From: Favolaschia claudopus
Lineage: Eukaryota > Basidiomycota > Agaricomycetes > Agaricales > Mycenaceae
Direction of reading: 5' to 3'
Assembly: GCA_037176885.1 (NCBI GenBank)
Contig: JAWWNJ010000136.1
Span: 496,001-560,000 of the forward strand
DNA length: 64,000 bases
The translations under genes and the position numbers were made by a program. Under the pieces are notes generated by a model. It did no database searches, was not told where the DNA came from, and was given only the letters and a program-made list of their open reading frames with translations. Below, piece after piece: positions 1 to 11,331 of the stretch (position 1 is the first letter of the stretch; each line of letters opens with the position of its first letter).

Positions 1-114
1 AAATCATCCAGTACGCTTGCTTTTACTCAAGACAGCGTATTGCGGATTCTATTATTTTCCTCGACGGTAAAATCTGAGGAGCACGTAGGGTCAGTGAAGT
101 ATGTTCGCGTTTGT

Positions 115-570
115 CACTAGCGCAAGGGGTGATCTGTCAAGCGCCATCAAAGATGAGGCCTTGCAGTATGCTCGTGTTTGTCAAAGACGTTCAACCACTT
201 GCGCTCACTTAGACGCGAGCTGCCCTCGCAAATTAAAGTATTTGGATGCTCCCTTATGCTTCTGGGTACATTTATAGGGATATAGTGTCACCTTGAAATT
301 TCTTCCGGGCACATTCTTTTTTCGAGTGTGTTATGTAAGTCAGACCCACCACACCACAAAACATCCTCTGTGGCCGTTTTGTTGCGCTCTTTTTAGTGGT
401 CATATCATAATATGGCTCAATAACACTCGACTTGACATATTTCAGCTCAATAAACCCCACGTAGAATATACAGGGAGGATGGACGGTGAGATCAACGCCC
501 ATCATAAACACGAGCATACTGCAAGGCCTCATCTTTGATGGCGCTTGACAGATCACCCCTTGCACTAGCG
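115..570. repeat. Inverted repeat pair, about 65-bp arms (115-179 and 506-570)
   Basis: The 65 bases at 115-179 recur almost perfectly as reverse complement at 506-570, with two mismatches near the outer end. The arms face each other across about 326 bp. This could be a small foldback or MITE-like element, but I see no clear target-site duplication and no coding capacity in the loop. Confidence 0.7.
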
Positions 571-749
571 TCCATTGTGCACCTCTTGTCATTGAATGCA
601 TAGTGTGGTGTCAGACTGTTATAGAGTAATACAGCTGTTTTACGGTTTTTGTCCGGTTTCTGATTGCCACCTACGCCGTCACGGCGTAGGTCTCCAGAGG
701 TCCGCCTTCCGTTTGACGACCGTACCTTGTACCGTGTGGCCCGGCAGTG

Positions 750-1571
750 AGAACCCAAACAGAAAAATTCCGTCACGCAAAAAGCGAAAACCCCTTCGCC
801 TCCCCCAGGATCGACCCCAAACCCAACGCGGGCCAGACACAGGCACAACGATTCAGACGATGCGTCGAGGAATTCCTCGACAAAAACCCGGCAAACACGA
901 TTGACATCGATTGGTCCCCAGGACATCAAGGTATAGTTGGAAATGAACGAGCTGACGAACTCGCGAAAGAAGCGGCGGAAAAGTGGTGCGCAACAGAAAC
1001 CACAACACTGACGCACGCCAGACGAGCGGCAAAAGCCAAGTTGCTCGATAACTGGACTCAAAAATGGAAGAAAACGTACCCAACAGGCAGATTTGCGGCT
1101 GTAGATCGCATTCCCCCAACCCTGAAGCCCAAAGCTCACTTCACGAACGTCAAACGCGAGGTCTACGGACGTCTCGTCCAATGCCGAACAGGTCATGCAT
1201 TTATTGGCGAATACTATGCTAAATTCGTGCCTACAGAAACGATCGCATGTCAGTGCGGCGAGCGCCTGCAAACACGAGAACACATACTGAAAGAGTGCGA
1301 AAAGTACGCCTGGCACCGTGACATCCTACGCAAGGTATCACCGGACCTCTCCCTACCGGACATCCTAGGCTCCGAGAACGGGCTGCAGGCGCTGGCGGAA
1401 TTTCTCGAGAAGACCGGCGCGTTCACCAAAACGGGCCAACCGAGGCGAACAACTGAACCATTGGAGATAGCGGACGATGAAGAATGGAGAGGCGGGGAAG
1501 AGGAGGAAGAGGAAGAGGGCTCGGGAGAGGAAGAGCCTGAGGGGAGCGAGGACGGCGATGACGACGAATAG
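750..1571 (+). pseudogene. LINE (non-LTR retrotransposon) C-terminal RNase H and zinc-finger remnant
   Basis: The reading frame encodes the end of a non-LTR retrotransposon ORF2. The RNase H end is visible as D-W-S-P-G-H-Q-G with N-E-R-A-D-E-L-A-K-E-A (around residues 54-76), the usual last catalytic region. It is followed by a Cys-rich knuckle (C-Q-C-G, then H and C, about residues 171-187) common after RNase H in fungal LINEs. The last 45 residues are very acidic (Glu/Asp/Gly). The reverse transcriptase and endonuclease that should lie upstream are absent, so the copy is 5'-truncated, as is usual for LINEs. Family knowledge gives the role (removal of RNA from RNA:DNA hybrids during target-primed reverse transcription). 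The truncation makes it non-functional. The exact clade cannot be fixed from this fragment. Confidence 0.8.
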
Positions 1572-2281
1572 GCGTTCACGCCACATCAACCACGCGCAAC
1601 GACGCGGATCAGGACACAGCGACCATTCCACACAGGCTCGCACACGACTTCAAAGAACCACACTGGCCGTTTTTTCTTTTCTATTCATCTATTTATTACA
1701 TATGCTATAGGACCCATGCTCTCCCTCCCGGCCTTTTCACTCTTGTCTGTTCGAATTATCCGCGCGCTTTCAAACGCAGACCACACCTGTAGACTGGATA
1801 CTCGGAGCACGATGCTAATACACACCGCAGACGATTACTTACATATCACCCAAGACGATACCTTACTTATTGCGTAGTACTATACTCTACGCGGGCTTCT
1901 TAGCTACGTAGCATAGCTTGTGCCATAAACCGAATCTCTCTCTCTCTCTCCCCCCAGTCTGACATTACGGCACGCTTTCCCACCACGTGTCAGGCTTATG
2001 TTCGTCAGTCGGACCGCGTCTTACGTGTCGCATGGATTGAAGGCACTTAAAAAGCATATTACAATGCTGGAGCAACAATTTGGTCTACGCCTTCCCACTG
2101 AAAGACATATCTGTCCAAAAAAGGAAATTTTCGTACTTTCATCGAATAATTTGAGACTGAGCGATTGCACATGGAGCCCTGGGGCATTCCTTGAGGTCAG
2201 GATGACAGGTTATTAATGATAGATTTTAGGTTTGGCTCGCTCGCTTCCCGTTGGTTTCGACAGAGAGAACAATAAGAACAA
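1572..2281. other. Non-coding, probable LINE 3' flank, with a (TC)n tract
   Basis: No gene is visible. The first few hundred bases may be the LINE 3' untranslated region, although no poly-A end is evident. A short (CT)n/(C)n microsatellite sits at about 1931-1957. Confidence 0.4.
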
Positions 2282-2358
2282 TACAGTCGAACCTCTCTTA
2301 ACCCATACCTCTCGGTGGATGGCCAAGGCTATGGGTTATGAGAGAGTATTGGTTGATA
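2282..2358. mobile_element. Degenerate short copy of the TA-CAGTCG MITE
   Basis: The left end resembles the terminal repeat of the element at 3635-3800 (TACAGTCG then CTCTCTTAACCCATA). The right end, at about 2330-2358, is a weak reverse complement of it. The copy is much shorter and diverged. Confidence 0.45.
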
Positions 2359-3632
2359 GGGGCATAACCCGGGCGTTGCATAATATTTAAATTCAATATT
2401 TTCTTTCAAAAAAATAGGTGTCAAAACAGATTTTAAACCAAACGCATGATCAGCTTGCGCACTACTTTTTGCGTCTTGATGTAGGTTCCCGACCAAGCCG
2501 ATGATTCATAACCGTCGTCGGACCATGATATTTGATGGATCCGCTGACATAATCCGTCAATAGAGGTCCGAGGAGCCAAAATTGCCATTTTAGGGTTGAA
2601 GAAGCTTAAGGTGGCTCCAAGGTGGCTCAGGAACAAGGGGCACCCATCCTTAAAATCTGGCTTATGTCCTATGTCTGTGGCTGTGGTGAAAAAATCAAGT
2701 TTTCAAGTTGGGAGAAAGGAGAGAAAGAAAGGGAAAAAAGAGAGACCTCCAATGAACATCAGAGGCTCCGTGCCTCAAGTTTCTCGCTGTCAGACGCCGT
2801 GGTAGTTGTGCAAAGGGCAATTCGGCATCTTGATTTCCTATCTCTTTATGGTAGGTCATCTTGATTCCTGGCTATGTCCCCTCGGAGCTAATTCCGAAAA
2901 GAAACATAGGACACAGGCTGACACAGGGAATCAAATTCAAGATTCGTAATCTCTCGTAACACGGCATTTTCCGCCCGGGCGCTAAATGGGCGCTTCTTTG
3001 CCGTCTGCTTCAATCCTGCCTTGTTTTTCCTCTCCCTGACCGAGTCTTCGCCTCTGTTCTGATCCTACTAGCTCGCTCTACAGATTGAAAGCAATCCGAG
3101 CCTAAACTTTGAAGAATTTGCATTGATTCAAGCCTAGGAAGCTGTAAACTTAGCAAATCCGATTCCAAATCCAAGTTCCAACGGCGCGGGTTCAAAGTCT
3201 CTCTCCCACAACTAGTGTATAAAATAATACCAGTATATCTAGATTGAGCTTCAATGAAAGTATATTTGAATTGAACACTGTTGCTCACCATTCTCATCTT
3301 CCTATCTTGGTATGTCGGTTCAACCCGACTCTCTTTAACCAAGCGGTTCAAAGTGTTCAGGCGGCGCAAGCGCAAGCATAGCTGTGGGTATAGTGAGCTC
3401 TCATATTCATCATATGGATAAAGATGTCTCAACGGATTTTTTCCGGCGCTGCGCGGCCGGATTTAAACCCAACATTCAAGGACTGAATTTTGGTCAGTAA
3501 TTAATTCTCTGGCTAAATTACTTTTTAGCTCATGCCCCGCCTCTACTCGGAGTTCTCTTCGAATTTAAAAAGGGATTCGAAGCAACATCAACTTGACAAG
3601 TTGACAACTTGAACGATGAATTGTTATTGTAC
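2359..3632. other. Non-coding stretch with a purine-rich repeat
   Basis: I see no gene. A purine-rich A/G tract at about 2688-2750 (GAAAGGAGAGAAAG type) is preceded by a short stretch that also occurs at about 18168-18240. Similar tracts occur at 28980-29030 and 34850-34905, so it is a dispersed repeat end. Confidence 0.4.
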
Positions 3633-3634
3633 TA

Positions 3635-3800
3635 CAGTCGCCTCTGTCTTAACCCATACCTCTCATAACCCATAATGGGCCATAACCCATACAATTTTCG
3701 TAGATTTTGACTACATTTTGACTGGGATAACCCATAACTCTGTAATACCCCATAGGATTTGGGCGGAACGGAGGCCTATGGGTTAAGACAGAGTTGACTG
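3635..3800. mobile_element. MITE, 166 bp, TA-flanked, TIR CAGTCG...
   Basis: Terminal inverted repeats of about 24 bp start CAGTCGCCTCTGTCTTAACC at the left and read as the reverse complement (GGTTAAGACAGAGTTGACTG) at the right. A TA lies on each side (3633-3634 and 3801-3802). TA duplications with CAGT termini fit pogo/Tc1-mariner-type MITEs. There is no coding capacity. Confidence 0.75.
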
Positions 3801-3802
3801 TA

Positions 3803-5314
3803 TCTACGAGTTGTTGGCTTTTTGTGTTACATGTGCAAGTTTCCGGTGTGTAGTCCATATAATGAGTTTCAATTTGGGAGCCTCACATTGAGCCAGACGG
3901 GATATTGCGTGCCCGGGTGTGCCCACTGCACCATGAACCGATATTGTTGCCCGATTCGAGCTGAAACTTTCGAAGTGAAAAAATAAAATAAAGAATTCTT
4001 TAAGTCATTCAATAGCACAGATCTAACATTTAATCTGTACATCTACTGTACCTCCGGGTGACTCTATCTCAGTGGAAGGAGTTGATTCTTGAACAATGAA
4101 GACGGGCCAATACTTACTTATGCTTGCACGGCGACAGCCGAGTTTGACAGGTAGGATCAGGCGGAAGTGCCGGGATCATGTAGGATCATTTGGCTATGTC
4201 TAGCCGAGACATAGCCAGCCTCAGGCATGATGAATGAGCCTAAAATCTTGGACACAGGGTCGGAAAACTGTCGACCCCCCCACCCCCCATACGTAAGTGT
4301 TACATAAGCCCCCAAACGGGTAGTTCTCTCTCCCGCCATGTCCAGTCCAATGCAGGCTCATTTTATTGAGTTAGTTCAGACTACCAAGCTAAACTGCAGC
4401 CAGATCTTCCCCTACATATTGTAAGGGATGCGTAGAACATGAGAGGGAATTGTTGGTAGAAGCCGGCATCTACGACAGCGTGGATTGGCAGCAGCATCGG
4501 TATCTGGATATGTACCGCTATTTCCCACTGCCATCAGTATCGAGCCATATCTCCGTTCCTTCTCCAAGGATTAGGGATCCCTGCTATTTTGACCGCCTCC
4601 GATGGGTCGACTCGATACTGAGCTATGGGGCGGGATTCTTGCAGGTTTTATACAAACACTCTAAAAAATATAGCGCCGGAGCGAAGCGTAAGTCATTTCT
4701 CCTAATGGGGCGTTGTTCCGATGTCTATTATCCCCAGTTGTTCGAAATATTGTGCCAGTGACCTCACGATGGGAAAATCAATTCGGTGTTTGAAAACAAG
4801 GAATAGGCCATGCCCGTCATCAACATTGGTAGCTAATTCATAAGCTACTCTCCAATACACCGGGGAGGAAGTCCTATGTAGTCGATCTTGCATTCGAAAG
4901 TGAACTGGAACTCGTCGAGATGTGAATGTTCCACTCTCATTCGTTTCTTCAACAATTGTCTCCTCAGGGCATCGGGCCGTGGTACCGTAAATCTCCGTCG
5001 TCGTCCTCGTTTGAGACTTGGGACACCTTTAACAGCTGTGAACGTTTGTGTACACATTCCCGGGGTTAGAATGGATTCGTACCAGAACTTCTTGTCTTGT
5101 CGAAAGTGCTCGAGTTAAGAGTCAAGTGATTGGTTTCTGTAATGGCCGAATTTAACATGCCAGTGGTCGCAGGCCTCAGTGACAACCCTACCGTTCACCA
5201 TTCGCAGATAGAGTATTAAATTGGATTTGTAAGATTGGGCCGGCCCACATCACCTTTACGAGCCTCAGGTCGTTATGTACAGCGTCGGGCCTGGAAAGTT
5301 CCGCGACCCGGTGA
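3803..5314. other. No supported gene; possibly decayed coding DNA after 4450
   Basis: Open frames at 4450-4761 and 4888-5118 are short and show no recognisable motif. They may be decayed upstream parts of the interrupted gene that becomes recognisable at 5315, but I cannot link them by reading frame. Confidence 0.3.
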
Positions 5315-5801
5315 AGAACTTGGGGCCTCAAAGATGCATTTGATATCTTCAATATGTTCTATATCTCTGTCGTCCACGGCCTTTGCGTTGCCCGAGCGCT
5401 TCGCGACGCAATATTCATTCCGGACCCAATCGACAAAGCAAGAATTGTTGCGTGGGGTAATCGACAAAAGCCGCCACAAGACTGGAATCATCTTCTCCGC
5501 ACATCGTCTGCCTGGCTCTGGCGACGCTGCAAGCGGATCATCCCTCCACCGAAAGAGCTGTATCCCCTTGTTGCCAATGTCTTTCGCACATTTGGCCCTC
5601 TGAAAGATGCAAAATCCGGATTGCCGTTATTCAATTCAGCTGCTTGGGCCGTCGCGAAGAATGTATTAGACCTCATTCAAAAGGGATACTCGTCTGATCC
5701 CCCAGGGATTGCACTCTACTACGGCCTTGGGGAAGACAAGAACGGATTGCCCCTCTTCCGATGTGTTCGAGGCTCGGAGTCACATATCCCGAGGGAGGAG
5801 T
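5315..5801 (+). pseudogene. Interrupted host gene, left part (family with E-G-G-V-H motif)
   Basis: From about 5315 the frame reads L-K-D-A-F-D-I-F-N-M-F-Y and continues for about 160 residues to G-L-P-L-F-R-C-V-R-G at 5750-5775. Long basidiomycete proteins of unknown function carry such an R-C-x-R-G segment shortly before an E-G-G-V-H motif. This is from memory of the family, not a search. Here a one-base frame change follows R-G, after which another frame reads E-G-G-V, cut by the LTR retrotransposon at 5802. The gene resumes at 11749. A stop in frame at 5312 and the frame change mean it was probably already a pseudogene. Molecular function is unknown; some relatives may be linked to transposons. 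Confidence 0.55.
5797..5801. repeat. Target-site duplication GGAGT (left copy)
   Basis: The five bases GGAGT directly precede the 5' LTR (5802) and are repeated at 11744-11748 directly after the 3' LTR. This gives the exact insertion point of the retrotransposon. Confidence 0.9.
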
Positions 5802-6213
5802 TGTGATACCTATGGAGTAGGGTATACGCTTTGGGCATGGCCAAAGGCCTAACACCCAAATCAGTAGCTTAGTCCGTAGCTTCCGTATATTACATTGCCA
5901 AACATTATGTAATAGAATATACTTTTACCGCACACCTTGACAAGCCAGTTCCTACGAAGAGACCTGGAGTGTCCAGTGCGACGACTAGCCGCCTGAGCGT
6001 TGGTCGCGCTCCCCTCTCAAGGGTTACAAGAGCCCTGCCCCGGGTGACGCGGCTCCTCGACTAGGATACAAGTCCCCTCAGCGCTCAGGGATACGCAAGA
6101 CGTGGCGCCAGGAATACCTCAAGACCGCAAGACGGTCTCAACCTCAAGAGGCCAGAAGCCTTCCTGAACCTCGACGTCCCCTAGCGCCCCGGATTCGGCG
6201 CTAGCCCGTCACA
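5802..6213 (+). repeat. 5' LTR of the LARD-like element
   Basis: 412 bp, TG...CA ended, and identical by eye to 11332-11743. It should contain the promoter and polyadenylation signals of the element. No clear TATA motif could be assigned. Confidence 0.92.
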
Positions 6214-6240
6214 TTGGTGGACACACAGGGAGGCTTCATC
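6214..6240 (+). promoter_or_regulatory. Possible primer-binding site
   Basis: One base after the 5' LTR the sequence reads TGGTGGACACACAGGGAGG. The TGG start fits the complement of a tRNA CCA end, but I cannot assign the tRNA. Confidence 0.35.
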
Positions 6241-6551
6241 AAAAGCCTCTTTTTTAATATTTTGCACCTCACCACCTCCTCGATGGATTACCCCACCATT
6301 TGCGAGCTCTCTTGAGCTGGGTTCTTCTCCCGCATCTCGCCAGTGGTCAGGTGAGGCGCTACGTTCGCCTCCCGCACTTTCTTCATTCGCTAGGGAGCGA
6401 CACGTCATTCATCCGTCGCCCCCTTCGTTTCTTTACCTTGTCCTTTTACCTCGGGAGCGACACCCCACGCAACACCTTCTTATGTGTCTCCGACGCCTCA
6501 AGATTGTGACCTCGAAGAGCGGTTTTGAGAACCGTTCTTCTGCGCTAAAGT

Positions 6552-6695
6552 CCTTGAGCTCCGCTGACGGCGTGAGCTCGGACTTGAGTAACAGACCTTG
6601 AGCTCCACTTCACTGTGTCGCGCTCGGTTTGTTTTTCTATTCTTTGTAATCCGTACTGGTGAGCTCCGAACGCGTCGAGCTCCCATGTATGATAG
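6552..6695. repeat. Internal direct repeat of the LARD element, copy 1
   Basis: A block starting CCTTGAGCTCCGCTG and ending GAGCTCCCATGTA recurs at 9810-9925 with the middle diverged. Four GAGCTC sites in each copy are arranged in the same order. Confidence 0.7.
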
Positions 6696-7254
6696 TATGA
6701 ATATATTCTTTTTACTTTCTACCACGACCTGGCCGATGGGCGACAATGACCACGACATCACCGCCAACCACACCTACCGGCCTTGCGCTACTTCGTCATC
6801 AAGCTCTCGTTCACTACCTGGCCGTTCATCGATGAGAGTTAAAAGAGAAGGAATTAATGTACGCAAGCAGGAAACGGGAAAAGAGGAATGATGTGAGTAT
6901 CAACTCAATCCACCCTCCTTGTGCCGCCGCCCCCGTCGTACGACGACCTCAACGCCTCTGCCGCGTTCTATCCGACCGCCGTTGCCGTCGTTTCTCACGC
7001 AATCGTCGTCAACGAGGCCGCGTCTTCCTCTCTTCCCGACTCGCTCTCGCTTCACCCCCGCACGCCAACCGCTCGTCGTACGATGAGCTATTTCTTTTAT
7101 CGAAGCCCCATCCGCAGCGTCGTACGGAATTCGATCCGACGATCCGTTCCGCGTTGTCGCCGACGTCTCCCACGACGTCGCTGTCGACGTGGCAGCTCCT
7201 CCTTGCCTTCTCCCTCCCCTCGTTCGACCTCTGCACACAGTCGACGCCGGAAGC

Positions 7255-8360
7255 CCTCCGTCTGCAAGAGACGTCGAGGCCCGGGTACACGCCGCTTCCT
7301 GCGCCCGCTTTGGATGCGCGCGCGCCACTTCACTTCCGGCGTCTGCACCCGGATAGGTAGCGCGTCTCACTTAGAACGACTGGAGCATCATTTTCGTGAC
7401 GAAGAAATGTCGTTGAAGGAATGAAGAGGGGCTTGGGAACGATTTGGGTTTGTAGGCAACGAAGTGAGTTCGTTGCCTCCGCGCTTCTGCGCCGCCGCCG
7501 CCTCTATCCCCTCTACCACTTGCGTGCTGTCCCGGGAAGCTCGCCACGCCGGATATCCTCCGTCATCCAGTGACGTCGAGGCCCGGTCCCTCTATCGCTC
7601 GCCCCGTCTACGTCGCCAACGCACCACTTTCGACTCTGGCGTCGGATACGCCCCGCCGCCGTCGACCCCGCGCCATGGACTCGACGCACCGGACGTCCTA
7701 TGTCTCCCAGACCTTCCGTGGTCAATTACGTGCCCGCTGGCGGACGCCCTCTGTCTCCAAGAGATATCGAGGCCCGGCACGACTTCTCGCGTTGTCGATA
7801 CCGCCAATGCGCCGGTATATTGAGCAGCAACGGCGCGGCGACTTCCGCGCCGTTGTTTCTGCACCTTAGCGGGACGCCTTCCGTCGTTGAGCGACGTCAA
7901 GGTCCTGTACGATGCGGTACCCGACCCCCGTAGCGCTATCGCTCGCGTCGCCGACGCCGACTCGCTGAGAACGCCACCTACCTCATCCACGCTGCCGTTT
8001 CACTCCGCGACGCCGCCGCCGTCGTGACGAGGAGCCATCTCCTCTTCCACCTTTGTTGCTCATCTGACAACGACTCCTTCAATTCGGGGTCCAAAGCGTC
8101 ACCCTCGTCTTCGCGCTTTGCGCACGCCAACTCGCTACTTCGACGTCAGCTACCGATCCCGCGTCAAGACTCGATGCGCCAGCTTCCAGCGCCGGCCGTC
8201 CTCTGCCTACGAGACGTTGAGGCCCGGCGCTCACCAGCACCGTATTCCCGGCTTCTTAATACCCGCAGAGACGTGCAGAGATCAATCCGACGACGCGTTC
8301 ACCACGTTGACGCCGTCTCCCTCCCTCACCGCCGCCGCCGTCAGGATGTTGAGGCCCAGG
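7255..8360. repeat. Degenerate repeat series with core GACGTYGAGGCCCGG
   Basis: The core recurs at 7271-7284, 7572-7586, 7764-7777, 7892-7906 (diverged), 8213-8227 and 8345-8357, each preceded by a CTCYGTCTNCRAGAG-like lead. Spacing is irregular (about 110-340 bp). The repeats account for the arginine-rich open frames here, which I do not regard as genes. Confidence 0.6.
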
Positions 8361-9809
8361 TATTCTAAACGATCCACCCGCAAGCTGAATATCGCAGCTC
8401 CATTCGTCGCGTGTGGATACGGCGGTCCCGCGCCTTCCGCGCCCCTGCTCGCTCAGCACTCCGCCCCTTCCTTCCACCGTACGCTGCGTCGCCGCTCACG
8501 ACATGTCTCGACTGTTATCTCTGGATCCTCCTGACGCCATTGTGCCGTCTTCTCGTGTCCGTATCGTACACCGTGCGATGTCGCCTACTGTTCGAGCGCC
8601 GTTCCGGCGCATATCTTCTCGAAACTTTCGCTCTCAGCTCTGACTTCCGAGTGAAGCCTTCTCGTACATAGCGGGGTAGAGTCGTTTCGATGACTCCCTC
8701 CTGGCAATGAGCAATATTGTGTGAACGTCGAGTCATTCAGTGACTCCGTTCCTTAATGAGATACTCTTTGCTTATAACCATCGGAGCTTCAGTGTATAGC
8801 GACATTGTTGTACTTGAATGGGGTCAATGGATATTCAACGATGTCCAAACGAGCGGGAGATATGTAATGGGATTGCTTTAGACTCGGATTTTGTGGAAAT
8901 TTTTTTCACCTCAAGTATCGCCGACTGGGGGGCAGTGGAAATGTTATGATTATCCGGTGAATAGTCAGCAGATACTCTCGGATGCCTTCTTGAGTCTATT
9001 TCTGAGAAGCTCAGACTCGCGCTCGGTTTCTCTCCTGGCACGGAGCACTCAGCTATCATCGTAGCTTAGCGAGTACGCCGGCGGCAATGCAGTCGCCGCG
9101 CCGCCTCTCACGCCGTCGTCAACGTGACGCCTCTTTCGCTTTCGTCTCCCCACCGATTCGCCCAACCCCAGCAGTGCACCTCGTTATCTCAGCAAATGGA
9201 AAGAGGAAGAAAAGTGAACAAGTCAGTCCCTGCGCTGTGAGGAGCACGCCGTAACGAACGGAGTTTTGCCTCTTCCACCTTTGTCGTCAATGCACGTCCT
9301 TTGGCGCTTCTGCCAGTGCGGCGGGGAGACGCCGCCGTCTCGTGTCATCTCGACACCCTACTCGCGACGGCGCCGCTACAACCGCGCCCGTTACTGGCGC
9401 GTCGTTCCTTGTTATGGCTCCTGTCGCCGACTCGCCTCTGGATGTCCTCCATCTGCGGAGGCCGGGGCTCAATGCAGCTGTGACTCACGCGCTCGGCGTG
9501 GCGCTATGTTTGTTAATCGATAACACTCGGTGGACAGGCGTCGAGACCGAGTGTGAGACTCCGCCAACTCAATCATCTTTGCCTTCCCGCTGGAACCGAC
9601 GATAACGGGTGTTAAGTCTGGACTCGGGCTGTCCCATATCCCGCGCCCGCTGCCTAGTGCTTCGTTCAATCGCATCCATCGCCCCTACCACAACCTCGTC
9701 TTCACCGTCTTCGTCGTTTTGAGGATCTCCTGTCACTTGCCCCCTCTTTCCTTGGCTTTCCGTTTCATATCTCAGGAACAACGACCTGCGTTCTTTCTAG
9801 CACTGATAT

Positions 9810-9925
9810 CCTTGAGCTCCGCTGGTGGCGTGAGCTCGGCTTCCGTGGTCCAAGCCGCCGCCCTCAGTTTGTGATATTCATTTACGTGCACTGGTGAGCT
9901 CCGAGTGCGTCGAGCTCCCATGTAA
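9810..9925. repeat. Internal direct repeat of the LARD element, copy 2
   Basis: This is the partner of 6552-6695, with the same opening (CCTTGAGCTCCGCTG) and closing (GAGCTCCCATGTA) blocks. Confidence 0.7.
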
Positions 9926-10755
9926 TTTCAATACTCAAGTGAACGTAATGCTCTTTTGCTTGAATACAACACCGCCTCCCACCACTGATCGTGCTTTCCG
10001 TGGTGGCTGGTTTACGCCCAGTCATTTCATGACGTCTCCGTCCTTGGACTTGAAGATTTGTTGACTGCGAGGAACTTGATGGACGTCGGGACACAAACAA
10101 GGCTTACTTCAGTCTCTCTGATTCATTTCAGACGGGTTGAGTCAATTGTTTATTGACTCCCCTCTGTTTTCAAATCGCACTACGTGCAGCCTCACCTTCG
10201 TCCTTCGATTATGGGGGCACGTTGTCTGCCCAATCTCATTATACAAGAGACATCAACACTTTTCGCTTGGGGACCGTGAATGCCCTACACCCCTTCATCT
10301 TCCCGACGGCAACTTACAAGAGGTTCAAATAACATTGCTCCACATCACAACAACTCGCTTCCCCTTGCATGCATTCTATGTTTGCCTTGTTCTGGGATTC
10401 CTGTTCATAGGATGATCCCAGTTTGATGGACATCGACTCGGATTTTGGGGTCAATTTTTTTCTCCATCCCCGCAGGTGGGTTCAAGGTTCTTCGTCCCCG
10501 CGGGAACACGAATCTCGCCAGCTTTTCGGATGCCTTTCGCTCACGTCACGGCCATTGTGGTGTTAATTTTTTGTCGCACATTCCGAGAGAATCATTCGTT
10601 ATTCTCCGAATGAGTCTTTCGGTAATGCACGAGCAAAAAAGTGGGGGGCAGTGTAGGGTATAGGTAGAGAGTTGCGAAGCAACTACTACCTCTTCAGCTG
10701 GTGCTGATGATACCCTCAAGCCCGCAGTGCAGAGCAGCAGTGCGGGCCAACCCTC

Positions 10756-10900
10756 TGCGAGGGATATTCCAGGAGCTGTGTCTCCTCAGTGTCCTCACCC
10801 TCCCAAGTATGTACGCAAGTGCAGACGGAGATGATGCTAGGGCGCAGAGCGCCTGCATAGGCAGCTCTCAGAGGGATATTCAAGGAGCTGTGTCTCCCCC
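10756..10900. repeat. Short direct repeat in the LARD interior
   Basis: GAGGGATATTCCAGGAGCTG at about 10759 and GAGGGATATTCAAGGAGCTG at about 10871, each followed by TGTCTCC, form a pair about 112 bp apart. Confidence 0.55.
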
Positions 10901-11210
10901 CTCGGGTAGCTTGTCGCCGACCAGAGTGATATTCCTCTGGCTGCGTGATACATGTGTAGAGGAGTCGGAGACTCCTCCTTGCTGCTTCAGCAGCGAGTTT
11001 CTACACATCTTCTTGTGCGACTTGTTGCACACTTATCGCTGTTGGATCTGGGATCCACGGCAGATCATCCTAGAGCCTGTGGCTCATTCTCAAGGCCAGC
11101 ACGAAGCTCCGGCCTCAAAATTATTGGGCCAATTTTTTTTTTCCAGCGGCCAACACACCCGGCTTGTTGGCTGGTCGGGATTTCCGGCCTAACACCCGCT
11201 ACAAATTTCT

Positions 11211-11331
11211 GATCGTGCATGTCCTCTGGTCATGCGGGGGGCACTGTGGTATTGTTCATATCACCTCTAGCATGATCAAAGGACTAAGCTATGTCTTATT
11301 GGTGCACGCCCTCTGGCCATGTGGGGGGCAC
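11211..11331 (+). promoter_or_regulatory. Duplicated polypurine-tract region of the LARD element
   Basis: CTCTGGTCATGCGGGGGGCACTG at about 11223 and CTCTGGCCATGTGGGGGGCACTG at about 11310 are near copies. Only the second abuts the 3' LTR and so probably primes plus-strand DNA. A third, more distant G-rich run followed by TGTAGGGTATA lies at about 10640-10662. Confidence 0.55.

Noticed and set aside
492..1316. 274-codon minus-strand frame
   Set aside because: It lies opposite the LINE RNase H frame and has no motif of its own.
3180..3200. GGTTCAAAGTC as a possible tRNA B box
   Set aside because: No matching A box or cloverleaf can be drawn around it.
6850..8680. Several long overlapping frames on both strands inside the LARD element
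   Set aside because: They are rich in Arg/Ser/Pro, open in nearly all frames because the DNA is CG-rich and repetitive, and contain no retroelement or host motif.
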